From Photobacterium swingsii (GTDB lineage Bacteria; Pseudomonadota; Gammaproteobacteria; Enterobacterales; Vibrionaceae), in assembly GCF_024346715.1 (NCBI RefSeq), contig NZ_AP024852.1, positions 2,542,001 through 2,606,000 of the forward strand: a stretch of 64,000 nt of DNA, written 5' to 3'. The notes under the pieces were generated by a model. The model saw nothing but the letters and a program-made list of their open reading frames with translations, was not told the origin of the DNA and did not search any database. The translations under genes and the position numbers were made by a program. Below, piece after piece: positions 1 to 10,500 of this stretch; the stretch's first letter is position 1; each line of letters opens with the position of its first letter.

Positions 1-371
1 GCTATATACTTTTTTCTTAGCGACATCCCATGCTCAGCGTCAAGAATATCGACAACTCTGTTGAGAAGAAGACATCTAAGGCGTTCATCTTCGAGCTCTT
101 GTTCAAGTCGTTTTATTTTCTGGGCCGGCGTTTCATTTGCTCTTGGTGATTTTGGCATCGTGTTCTTCCTTGAACTGGTAGTCCAATCCAATTTTCCATG
201 CTTTCTTAACCAAGTAAGAACGGTCGAACGACCTTGTATGCCGTAAATTGATTGGGCTTGTTTATAGGTCATGTCGCCTTTTTCGATGGCGTCTACAACC
301 TGTAATTTAAAGCCTAGTGTGTAATCACGCTGAGTGCGCTTAACGTAGTGTTTATTTGGAATGGTCATCAT
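1..371 (-). CDS. IS3-family transposase OrfA (partial)
   Basis: This frame is open from an ATG at 371 to the window edge, giving at least 123 residues. The protein starts MMTIPNKHYVKRTQRDYT. It has a helix-turn-helix of the transposase_8/HTH type (about residues 15-55, with GRSTVLTWLRKHGKLDW), then a charged leucine-heptad helix (about 75-105, IKRLEQELEDERLRC) of the kind OrfA uses for dimerisation. OrfA binds the terminal repeats; catalysis needs OrfAB made by frameshifting, which would lie off the window. Two ATGs in tandem (371 and 368) leave the exact start open. The family call is firm; the IS name is not known to me. Confidence 0.82.
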   Translation of the reverse strand, partial: MMTIPNKHYVKRTQRDYTLGFKLQVVDAIEKGDMTYKQAQSIYGIQGRSTVLTWLRKHGKLDWTTSSRKNTMPKSPRANETPAQKIKRLEQELEDERLRCLLLNRVVDILDAEHGMSLRKKYI

Positions 372-410
372 TAGTCCTCAATGTGTAAACACATTTCAGG
401 ACGGGACACT
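1..410 (-). mobile_element. IS3-family insertion sequence, left end (truncated by window edge)
   Basis: The element holds an OrfA-type transposase reading frame on the minus strand. It ends in a TGTCCCGTCC terminal motif read inward from about position 408, the TG...-type end expected of the IS3 family. The rest, including any orfB with the DDE catalytic domain, lies outside the window. The insertion sits directly beyond the hairpin that ends the neighbouring lysR-type gene, so it does not visibly break a gene here. The target duplication cannot be seen because only one end is present. Confidence 0.8.
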
Positions 411-416
411 AAATGT

Positions 417-456
417 ATAAGTAAAAGCCAGTATAGAAATACTGGCTTTTACTTAT
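417..456 (-). terminator. Perfect 18-bp hairpin downstream of the LysR gene
   Basis: Arms at 417-434 and 439-456 are exact inverted repeats around an AGAA loop. On the minus strand the second arm is pyrimidine-rich (GGCTTTTACTTAT), so the hairpin can end transcription of the LysR gene that stops at 495. The IS end begins only about 7 bases further on. Confidence 0.7.
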
Positions 457-494
457 CGGAATAATCACACATCTAAAACGAATGATGCTTTCGC

Positions 495-1376
495 TCAATA
501 CACATTAGTTTCAATGTCTAATTCACTGATTGCTTTTTTAAGCCAACTAATCGCAGGACCAGCAGGAACAAGTTTCGAGCTCATCAATTCAATATAAACG
601 GCCTCTGAGCTCAAGCCAAAATCAACATCATTTAGCTGAATGAGATCCCCTTTGTCTATTTGATTTTCAACGCAGATTAATGGCAGTGCTGACCAGCCCA
701 TCCCAGCAGTAACACCAGCGATGAGATCGACGATATTATCGAACTCCCAGCGATTCACGCTAATAATCGCAGAATCAAAAGATTTGTTTACGGGTAATAG
801 CAGTTGGCGCTGATAACACAAATCATCATACCCAACTTTCTTTCCTGCAAATGGGTGCTTAGGTGAAACAACCACAACTGTCGATACGGATTTAAGCGTA
901 TAGCTGTGATAGTCCACGTTGTCTTTGGTATCCCAAAAACCAATCCCAAGATCCAATGAGCCATCAGTGACAGATCGGCGCAATAAGCTAGAATCCATAT
1001 TAACGACTTTAAGCCTAACGTCAGGGAAATGCTGAGCAAATCGACTCAATAGCTCAGGAATAACAAAGTGACTAATACACCCCTCAATACCAATAGTGAC
1101 TTGATCTTCAACTTGTTTATGAAAGCTTGCTACTTTTCGTTCCATATCATCACTGAGTTCGACAATACGTTTCGCATAGTCATATAAGGTTACACCTTCA
1201 TCTGTTAGCGTCGGATAACGCCCTGAACGATCAAAAAGTGACAAATTAAAATCAATCTCTAAATTCGCAATAAGCTGACTAATCGCAGCCGGTGTTTTTT
1301 TAACAAGTCGCCCAGCAGCACTAAATGATCCCGTGTTAGCTGCAGCTACAAATGCACTCAATTGCTCAAGATTCAT
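495..1376 (-). CDS. LysR-family transcriptional regulator
   Basis: The 293-residue protein has the normal LysR length. The N-terminal winged HTH spans about residues 1-60 (MNLEQLSAFVAAANTGSFSAAG, then AAISQLIANLE and LFDR), followed by a linker helix and a periplasmic-binding-like effector domain from about 90 to 290. The start is supported by an AGGG motif about seven bases before the ATG. No divergent metabolic gene adjoins it, as the giant adhesin is in the same orientation upstream, so its target and inducer cannot be inferred. It appears to be a single-gene unit ended by the hairpin at 417-456. LysR proteins usually autorepress and bind T-N11-A boxes; I did not identify one here. Confidence 0.88.
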   Translation of the reverse strand: MNLEQLSAFVAAANTGSFSAAGRLVKKTPAAISQLIANLEIDFNLSLFDRSGRYPTLTDEGVTLYDYAKRIVELSDDMERKVASFHKQVEDQVTIGIEGCISHFVIPELLSRFAQHFPDVRLKVVNMDSSLLRRSVTDGSLDLGIGFWDTKDNVDYHSYTLKSVSTVVVVSPKHPFAGKKVGYDDLCYQRQLLLPVNKSFDSAIISVNRWEFDNIVDLIAGVTAGMGWSALPLICVENQIDKGDLIQLNDVDFGLSSEAVYIELMSSKLVPAGPAISWLKKAISELDIETNVY

Positions 1377-1542
1377 TGAGTTACCCTATAAATGCTCAAA
1401 TATTCACCATGGATATTCATGTTAACGTACTCATTAAGATTAGTACGCCTCTACGCATGTTATTGACAAAAAACTAACACGAGATATTTTGCTAACTGGC
1501 TGAACAAGAAGACCAATCACTCGTCACTCATTCAAATAGAGG

Positions 1543-4500
1543 TTAATCCAGTTTAAATGCTTGTTGATTAAATAGCTGAGTAATGATGTCTTCACTTGTC
1601 GCTCCGCTTGCTAGCCCTAAGTCTGATAGACCAACACTCGACAAGTTAATCACCTGCGTTCCGCCACCACTGGTATTGACATCCAGACTGAGCGCGCTGT
1701 TATCACCGCTTGCAGTAATACTCGCCAGTAGATCATCTAACCCTAAACCATCGCTATTTTGATCATCCAAGATCTGAGAGATATCAAGCTGATCGCTATT
1801 TAATTCAAAGTCGGTGATCTCGTCGGTATGCGCGGCAATATCCTCACTACGCCACAAGAATAAATCATCACCACTGCCGCCCGTTAAAATATCATCACCC
1901 AAACCACCAATCAGGATATCGTTACCACCAGTAGCCTCTAAAATATCGCTACCACTGCCTCCCGTTAGCGTTTCAGGTTCGTCACCGCCGATCACCAAAT
2001 TTCCGTCAGATGACGCTGTCGCCCCTACTGCTAAATCATCACTGGCTTCCACTGTAATATTGATATCTATCGTATTCGCAGAAACTTCAGTCTCTCCAGC
2101 AACAGTTGATTGTGCTTGTACTGACAGTGCTGTCGACCCTGCGCTGAGGCCGCTGATATGCAAGTCTGTCAGCTCCGCTGGTGTTAATCGTGTACTGTTC
2201 GCATCAATAGATGTACCGAGAGGTGTGCCACTGCTATTCACCAGCACACCACCATTTAAGCCACTCACCACGATAGTGAGCTCATCAGGAGCAGGATTGG
2301 CCACGGCAGCCATTAAGCCAAGCAGCGGGATCAAGGTAGCTGTCGCTGCAGTTATCGTTGCCGTTTGTGGACGATTTAATGTCAGTGTCGGAATATCGGG
2401 TTTAGGCTGAACAGTAATATCAACCGTTTTGGTATCTGTCAGCGGCCCAGGTATACCTGTATTACCATTATCGTTGGTGAATACTGTCAGCGTGTCATTA
2501 CCATGAAAATCTGGATTACCTTGATAGCTTAAGCCCACAGCTAGCGCAGTATTAATGGCATCAATTTGCCCTGTAATCTGAAGTGACCCTGTTCCCTGCC
2601 CTGTGACAATAATGTCAGTGGTATCAAGTAAGGTGAGCAAGCCACTGTTCACATTCAATGCCACGGTTATGTCACCATTATTCTCACGTGCGTCCACGTC
2701 GGTGATAACAATGTTTGAGATAGTCAGAGGAAGATCTTCATCCGCCGACAATGGTCCTGTGGGTACAACATTAATAGGCGCATCATTTTCAGCCGTCACA
2801 TTCAGGGTTAGAGTTTGATTGGTTGCCAAGCTATCTTCCGCTGCAACGCCGTTATCAACGCCGCGAATATTAACCGCCAGTACTATTTCTCCGTTGGCAT
2901 TCACTGGGTTAAACACCAAACTGTTGAGCTGGGTCGACGCAATTTCAAACTGCCACACACCACCGCCAAGGTTGACTGCTGTTCCGTTGGTCGGTACTTC
3001 AAAGGTACTGGAATCAGGTACATTCGATATGGTCACCAAGAGTGACTCAGGAGGGTTCTCTGTGATATTACTGACGGGCGGATTGACACTGTCTTGCTTG
3101 TCTCGCGCTTCTACATTGAGCTCAAGGGTTATGCTGGCGCTCTCAGTTCCTTGATAAGTAGTGGTGATGTCGCTATCGACCCGATCCCCAATTGGCGTCA
3201 CTGTCACATTCACGGTTGTGCTTTTCTCGGCAACCTCACTTAATAAGTCTTCTTTGGTAAAAACCGTGATCCCCAATTCCACATCACCACTAAAATCTTT
3301 CGGCGGGATCAGGTTAACCCCAGATAAATCAAAGCTAGTACTGTTCGCGGGAACCGTTACTTTCCATTCCCCCCCGCCTAAATTACGGGCTGGAGAGCCA
3401 ATCAAGAAGCCATCAGGTACATTGGTTAGAAGCACAGACACCATAGACTCGGAGCCATCAATATCATCAAGTTGAAACGCCACTGCGCCCAAGGATATAC
3501 CGCCAGCTTGTTCTTCTTCACCGACAATGACTTGGTCTGTACCACTGAATTGAACGTCATCATTCACAGGGATCACATCAAACTGAATATTGGTTATGAC
3601 ATTCCCCGAATCAGCGGCTGTTGCTGGCGCCGTTAAGTCATAAGTCACATTATCAATAACGACAGCATCCACAGCGACACTGACAGGACCACTGTAGTCT
3701 TCAAAAGGTTGGAACTGAATGGCATTCAACTCACTGCTACCGACAGTTATCGATTGTGTTGGGGTAACACTGCCATCAGGGTTAGTCACCAAAAAAGCCC
3801 CAAGGGCGGCATCGACCGACAGTGTCGCTTGATCAACACTTTCCAAGCCTTCATCTAAGCTGGTGCTTATATCGGCCAAGGTAGCCGCTAATGCTAACGT
3901 GATAATGCCATCTTCATAAGCGCCATCCGTTAAGATAGCTTCAGGATTTCCCGTCTTACTAATCGGTTGTTTATCTGCATCTAGCCCTGCTGTTTGCACC
4001 ACATTAATATTAAGTTCAGGGTTACCTTCATTCGGCACGTCAACAATGGGGGCAACACGTACCTGCAACGTCAGATTCTCAGTATTCACGTCTCCGCTAG
4101 TGATATCGGTAGTCACCAAGCGTACAGGGAAATCAAAGTCACCGGCAAAATCCTCTGCCAAATTCAATGTCACGCTCGTTAATATAACGTCGCCTGTTGT
4201 TGGATCAACCGGCACCTGAATAACGTACTCACCATTAACAAAATCAAATTCAGTGCCACCAATAGTGACACCACTTGGGAGATCACTGGCTTGAATAACC
4301 AATGAAAAAACATCATTTGTTTGATTACCATCAACGGCAACCGACACAATATTGCCAAGCTGAACACCCAGATTAACGGTGCGATCTTCATCCCCTGTGA
4401 TCACGGCATTGTTAATCACTATTGTGCCCGCTTGATTAGTATTAACCGAGGTATTTGGTGAGAAATCTAAAGTAAGTACATCATCAAAGCGGACCCGTGA

Positions 4501-7500
4501 GCTGATATCACCTTCTGGAATGCCTGTTGCAGCATTACTGTCCCCTTGGTCTTGCACTTGCGCACTAATGGTTAAATCAAATGTGCCTGTGTAACCACTC
4601 GGGGCAACAATCTGAATGTTATTGAGTTGGCTTTCTGGCACAACCCAATTTCCTTCCCCATCATGAAAGCCACCTACCACCACAAAACCTTCAGGTAAGG
4701 GATCGCCATTGCTGTCCGTTGTGGGGAAGCTGATCACCACTTTACGCACAATTTCATCACTTGAATCTTGCGGTGTCGGCGCATCATCTTCAACAAAGTT
4801 GAGCTGACCTTGCGAGTTCGCACCGTTACTTAAATCAATGACACCTTGCGTGCTGCTTTGCAAATTACTGACCGCCGCACCTGTACTATCTTCAACTTGC
4901 AAAACACCATCAGGCTCAACAACCGCACGAATATCGACCACTAAACTGCCGATGATCTCTTTGGTGGCTGTCGGCTCACCATCAGGATCGGTTTGCTCTA
5001 TGGTTAAACGTGTGGTGAGGGTTAAATCACGATCTGAATCTTGTGGCGCTTGCAGCTGTAATTGACTACCCGCTTGCAAGGCACTGATTTGAGCCGCTGT
5101 CAGCACTATCGCCCCACCCGCTTGTGGTGTTAACACCACGCCATCAATCAACAAGCTGTAATCACTCGGGATGGCATCAATACTAAAACCAACAATCTGT
5201 TCCTGATTATCAATAAAGCCTTCGTCAGCTGCTGGCTGCCAATCAATATTGATGGTGGTATCTTCTAATGCACCGTTTGAGGTGGTTTTGGTAAAATCCA
5301 CGGCATCTATCACTGGCGCGATATTGATTTTAATAACACCTTCAGAGGTTAACTGATCGCCATCATCTTCTGTTGTCACCAAGGTCGCTTTGAGTTCGAT
5401 ATCTGTCGTGCTGTGCAATGGTGGAACAACACTGATACTTTGCAGTGATGATAAATTCACCTCATACATAGGGTTACCGCTAGCATCATTACCGACAAAG
5501 GTCAGTGTCTGAGGATTACCCGTGGCATCAAAAATCTGCACGCCTGCTGGAATATTCGAAATAACTAAGGTTAAGGTTTCCGAATTATCACTCGGTTGTT
5601 TTAACGCGTCTTCACCCGAAACAATATCGAAATTCAGTGTCGCGGTGCCATCTTCTAAAATTAGGGTTTCGACCCCTAGCTCTGTGGGTAACTTCTGCCA
5701 GTCACCCGGGTCGAGGCTACCATCAGGGTCATCAGCCACAACAAAATCAGGTACATCGGCAACGCCTGTTAACGCCACTTCGAGTTGCTTAGCTGGGGTG
5801 ATAAACACATCCTGAACAGTTTGGGGATCACCCGCAACATCCGTAATCACCGCGGTATCAACAACTTTACCCTCAATGGTCAATTCAAAATTAAGGTTAC
5901 TTTCTGGTGTCGGTTGAAAAGTCAGTAAGCTTAGCTGATCAATCGGGACTTCATATTTACCGTCGGCATTTGGAGCTTGTTCTACATCGTCAATAAACAC
6001 CTTACTGGCAACAGGTAAACCCGATACCAGAATAAATCGCGTTTCTGAACCATCGGTGTCATCTGTGTCTGACAAGGTGATGAAATTACCCAAAGCTATA
6101 CGAACATCTTCGTTGGATTCTATTCGTGTCACTTTAAGCACTGCGCTGTCCGCGACAGGTAATACATTCACGACTATTTCAATCGCCACTGAATCCGCAT
6201 TTTGTACATCGAACACAGCAAGCTCTTCACTTTGTGCGATCGCAGTTAGTCGAATATCACCACTGTAATTATCATTTGGATTAACCTGCACCGAATCAAT
6301 ATTCGCGGCGGCAATTCGCCACTGATTTGGCCCCGTACTGACGAGCCCGCTCCCCACTAAGGTGCCATTGATAACACCGTTCGCATCGGGCTGAATTTCT
6401 ACGATATAAAAGAGCGTTTCTGAGCCATCGGTATCATTCAAATCCGCCGTTAATTGCAGCGCGATATTGGCCTCATCCTCACGCCCTGTGTAGTGGAGCT
6501 CGGTTTGATCAAAATCCCACGTTGGAATATCCGCTATACCTAACACAGAAACAGTAAAGGTCGCAGGAATCGGAGGATGCGGCACATCGTCAGTATCGAC
6601 TGTCACTTGAACCGCAAAATTTAAATCACCATTAATGGTCGAGAAGTCAGCCGTTGGTAGAAAGCTGACATTGTTCATGTCATAAACTATGCCATCACTC
6701 GTGGTAAATGCGGCCACGGGTACAATATAAAACTGGCCATCTGGCGTTTTATCTAGCTTCACGCCATCATGATAGAAATCACCATTTTCAGTGGTAGGAA
6801 CCTGAATTAACACTTCACCAATGCGCTCACCACGATCCGCATCCCCCACACTCACTTGCATAAATACAGGCTGACCGGTGGGTGGATCGATAATACTTTC
6901 ATCGGGGTCAGGCACACGACCGACATCTTCGAACGTTTGTAGTGGGGTGATTTCAATAATCACAATGGGTGACTGATCTGCAATATTTAAGGTAATGGTG
7001 CTTAATGCAATATCCCCATCACCGTCCGTCACTTTGTAAGGGATTTGATGTGTTAACGTCGCGCTATCATGGTCAATATTGGGTTCAACAATAAATTCAA
7101 CCCGACCATTTCCGCGAATGCGAAGCTGGCCCAACAATACCCCACGATCATCATGAATCGGGATGCTATTAAAGCCTGTCCCGGTAAGGACAATTTCTTG
7201 GCCTTGATCAAAAACAGACGTAACGCTTGCGTCATCAGCCCCTTCACGGGCAGCAGGTAACAAATTAACACGATTAGTTACGCCACCACCTTCTGTCACC
7301 GAAAAGCTAATATCACGACCATTGGCGACATCATCGGTTACCACGACAGAAAGATTTACAATGTCACTCAAATCACCATCTTGGTCTTGCGCTTGAATAG
7401 GCAAGAGGACAACTAAGGTATCGGCACCTTGCACGCTATGATCCAATGCGCCCAATAAGGTAAATGTATAGCTTCCTGTGGGTTGCAAAACATACTCAAA

Positions 7501-10500
7501 GACAACTTTATCCGCACCACCTTGCCCAGCACCAGCCACGACACCTTGATATACGCCGCTACCCGCATCTTGCAGCTCAATCAAAGCACCGTCACTGGTC
7601 AGGGTGGGATTTCGCTGATTAAAAGAGGCTGTGTTGATAACGAAGGTCACCACTTCATCACTGCCCGTAGTTACGGTAAAAAGTGAAGCATCAATATTAC
7701 CGACTCCCGACGGGGTCGAACCTTGGTGATTATCCGCATTCCCATCAATATCACTTTCCAACACTGCAGCAGGCGCTGGAGAATTAATAACAGGGTTATC
7801 GCCATCACGCAGCACCAATTCAACTAAGGCGGTGGTGGTTAAATCATCCCCATCGGTATCTTGTATTTGAAGCGGTAAGTTTATTGTTATTTGTTCACCA
7901 GTCACTTGAACCAAACCTTGGCTATTCCCATTAATGTTATGGTCCAGCGGTGCATTTTGCGTCATTGTCAGGCTAACTCTGACATCCTCAGCACCAGCAT
8001 TCACGCCCGCACTGACACCAGTTACATTAACCGCACTAAAGGTAATCACAAGCAGCGTTTGTCCAGCTAACTCCCCAATTAAGGTATTGGTTGTAGCGTC
8101 AAAACTGTAGCTCAGCGCTTGCCCTGCAGATAAAACATCTGCGGTTAGTTCTGCAATTAAGGCTGCCAGTTGCGTAGGATCTATCGTAATACTGCTTGGG
8201 TCTAAACGATCTACGCCTGCTGCAAAAGTAAAACTTGCAGTATCAGTGGCGGGATAACCACCCGCTTGTCCAGTGGGAATGGATAAACTACCTTCTCGTA
8301 AATCTGCGCTATCTTGGGTGGTAAAAGCACCGCTGGGATCAAGGCCGTCGTTAATGGTAATTATCAACTCACCATTTGGCGCCGTGACATCGTTATCGCT
8401 ATCTTGTCCAGTCACCCCTAGCACAAGTTCAGTGGTATCTTCAGCATTAATTTGGTCTAGCGCTTGGCTTTGCACCAAGGTGTAACTGCCATCGGTTGCT
8501 AATGTCACAGTCAACACAGTTTGGCTTGGATCTGACGCCAAAAATACCGTCAACACATTCGCGCTGACGCTAAAATCAGTCGCAAAACCATGGCTTGTGA
8601 GGTTTTCAACACTCGGTTGGGATGATAAAAATGAGACCGACTGCATCACATCACTGCCCAGATTTATCTCAATTTGACCATCATCAATCGTTCCGACTTC
8701 AGTGATTACACTGCCTTGATCTTCAACAAAAGCAGGAGCTTCGCCATCCGTTGAGGCAACGGTCAATACTGCCGGCTGCCCTAAAAAATCACCATCACTG
8801 TTTTGCGCTTGAAGCGGTATTTTAAATTCAAGTTGTTGGTCGGTAACTGTGAGTAATGTCTGCGACTGGCTCAGGTGATCCAATGGCAACCGTTGGATCA
8901 TCGTATTGGATATCAGAATATTCTGACCATCTTGGATGGGAGTCATAACCACGCTCAGCACTTCTTCGCCTGAGGCTAATCGCCCCGTCAGCGTTATTTC
9001 CCCTGTCGCCGCTTGGCTTGTCGTAAAGGTGATGGCTTGTCGGCTGCTCGTCAGTGAATTGAGTTCTTGTATCAGTGTTTGTTCAAACGCAGGGTCCAAA
9101 ATCAGTGACTCGGGCACCATGCGATCAACCCCCGCTTTAATCACAAAACTGTCACTGTTTGAAACAGGGTATTGTTCTACCGTCACCGTACTATCAAGAT
9201 CACCCTCAACGACTTGGATCCGTCCTTTATTCCCGCCATCAGGATCAGCACCATCGAGAATTTTAATATTCACGTTCTCAACATTACTGGTATCACCATC
9301 TTTATCCGTCACCGTTACACCAAGGGCTAATACCGTTACATCTGTGATAGGGTCTTGGTCAAACGGTTGCGACAAGGTCACGCTATAAGCCCCTGTCGTG
9401 GTGATGACAATTTGTAAAACCTCAATATTAGGATCGTCGGCGCGTGTCACTAAAATAGTATCGCCAACCACTGAGAATTGAGTGGCAAAACCATTACTGG
9501 TTAACCCAACTAGGGGCGGCTGATCTGCTGCAAAATCGACCCTTTCAATAAAGTCACTCCCGACATCAAGGGGGACCTGACCATTGATTGTTTGCGGATC
9601 ATTTTGCTCTTGTAATTCAACCCCAGGGTCTGTGGCTAACGCAGGGAACTCACCATCATTCAACACCGCATTCATAGTGACAGGCGCTAGCATTGCATTG
9701 CCACCACCATCAAAAGCTTGAACAGAAAATGTCACATTCAGTTGCTCACCATCGACTGAAACTAACCCATTATTCGCCACTATATGATCGATGGGTAAAC
9801 GCTGCTCAACCGTTAAGGAAACCACTAAATCAGTCCCTAAGGTTTGGGCGTTTAAGCCAAAAATCACCACCACGCCTTCACTGCTGGTGCCTACAATTTC
9901 ATTATCAGCAAGATTGTAAACAAAGCTGACACTTTGACCGTTCGCAGTGACCGTTTGAGATAATGCACTAATAATTTGAGCTACTGACGCGGCTTCAAAT
10001 ACCACACTGCTTGGTTCCAAGGGCAAAGAGCCAGATTGAATAAGAACACTCTGCTGCGCATCGACGGGATAAGTTAAAGGCTGTAAATCCCCTTCCGTCA
10101 GAACAATAGAAACCGATTGACCACCAGCAGCTAAAATAAACGGCTTTTCATCATCGTCATCTTGGTTCGGAAAGCGCTGAAAAGCGGTGTCGTAACCCGC
10201 CATGGCCAAGGTTGAAAGGTAGTTATAATCAATGGCAACAAACCCATCATTGGCCGAACCATCATCATTACCTGCGGCAGGTGCATCTAAAATCGTAGTA
10301 GGATCTTGCCCAGCTAAAATAGCGGCTTGGATCGCTGCAATATCAACACCTTGTGCGTCATCTGGAGAGGTAAGCGCTAGCGATGACGATTGGGAAACCG
10401 CCTGGGTATTCTGTTGAATCAAAGAGTTGGTTGAGGTGTCGGCTGTTGAAGTAGGAGATAAGCACGCTGCACAATTGGCATCAACAGTCACCAAATCACC

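Noticed and set aside
1814..2410. Plus-strand 198-codon frame inside the giant adhesin gene, plus others of similar kind (8936-9388, 2819-3154)
   Set aside because: These are antisense shadows of a long, compositionally biased gene. They lack ribosome sites, and their Ser/Thr/Pro-rich products are mirror images of the Asp/Gly-rich repeats.
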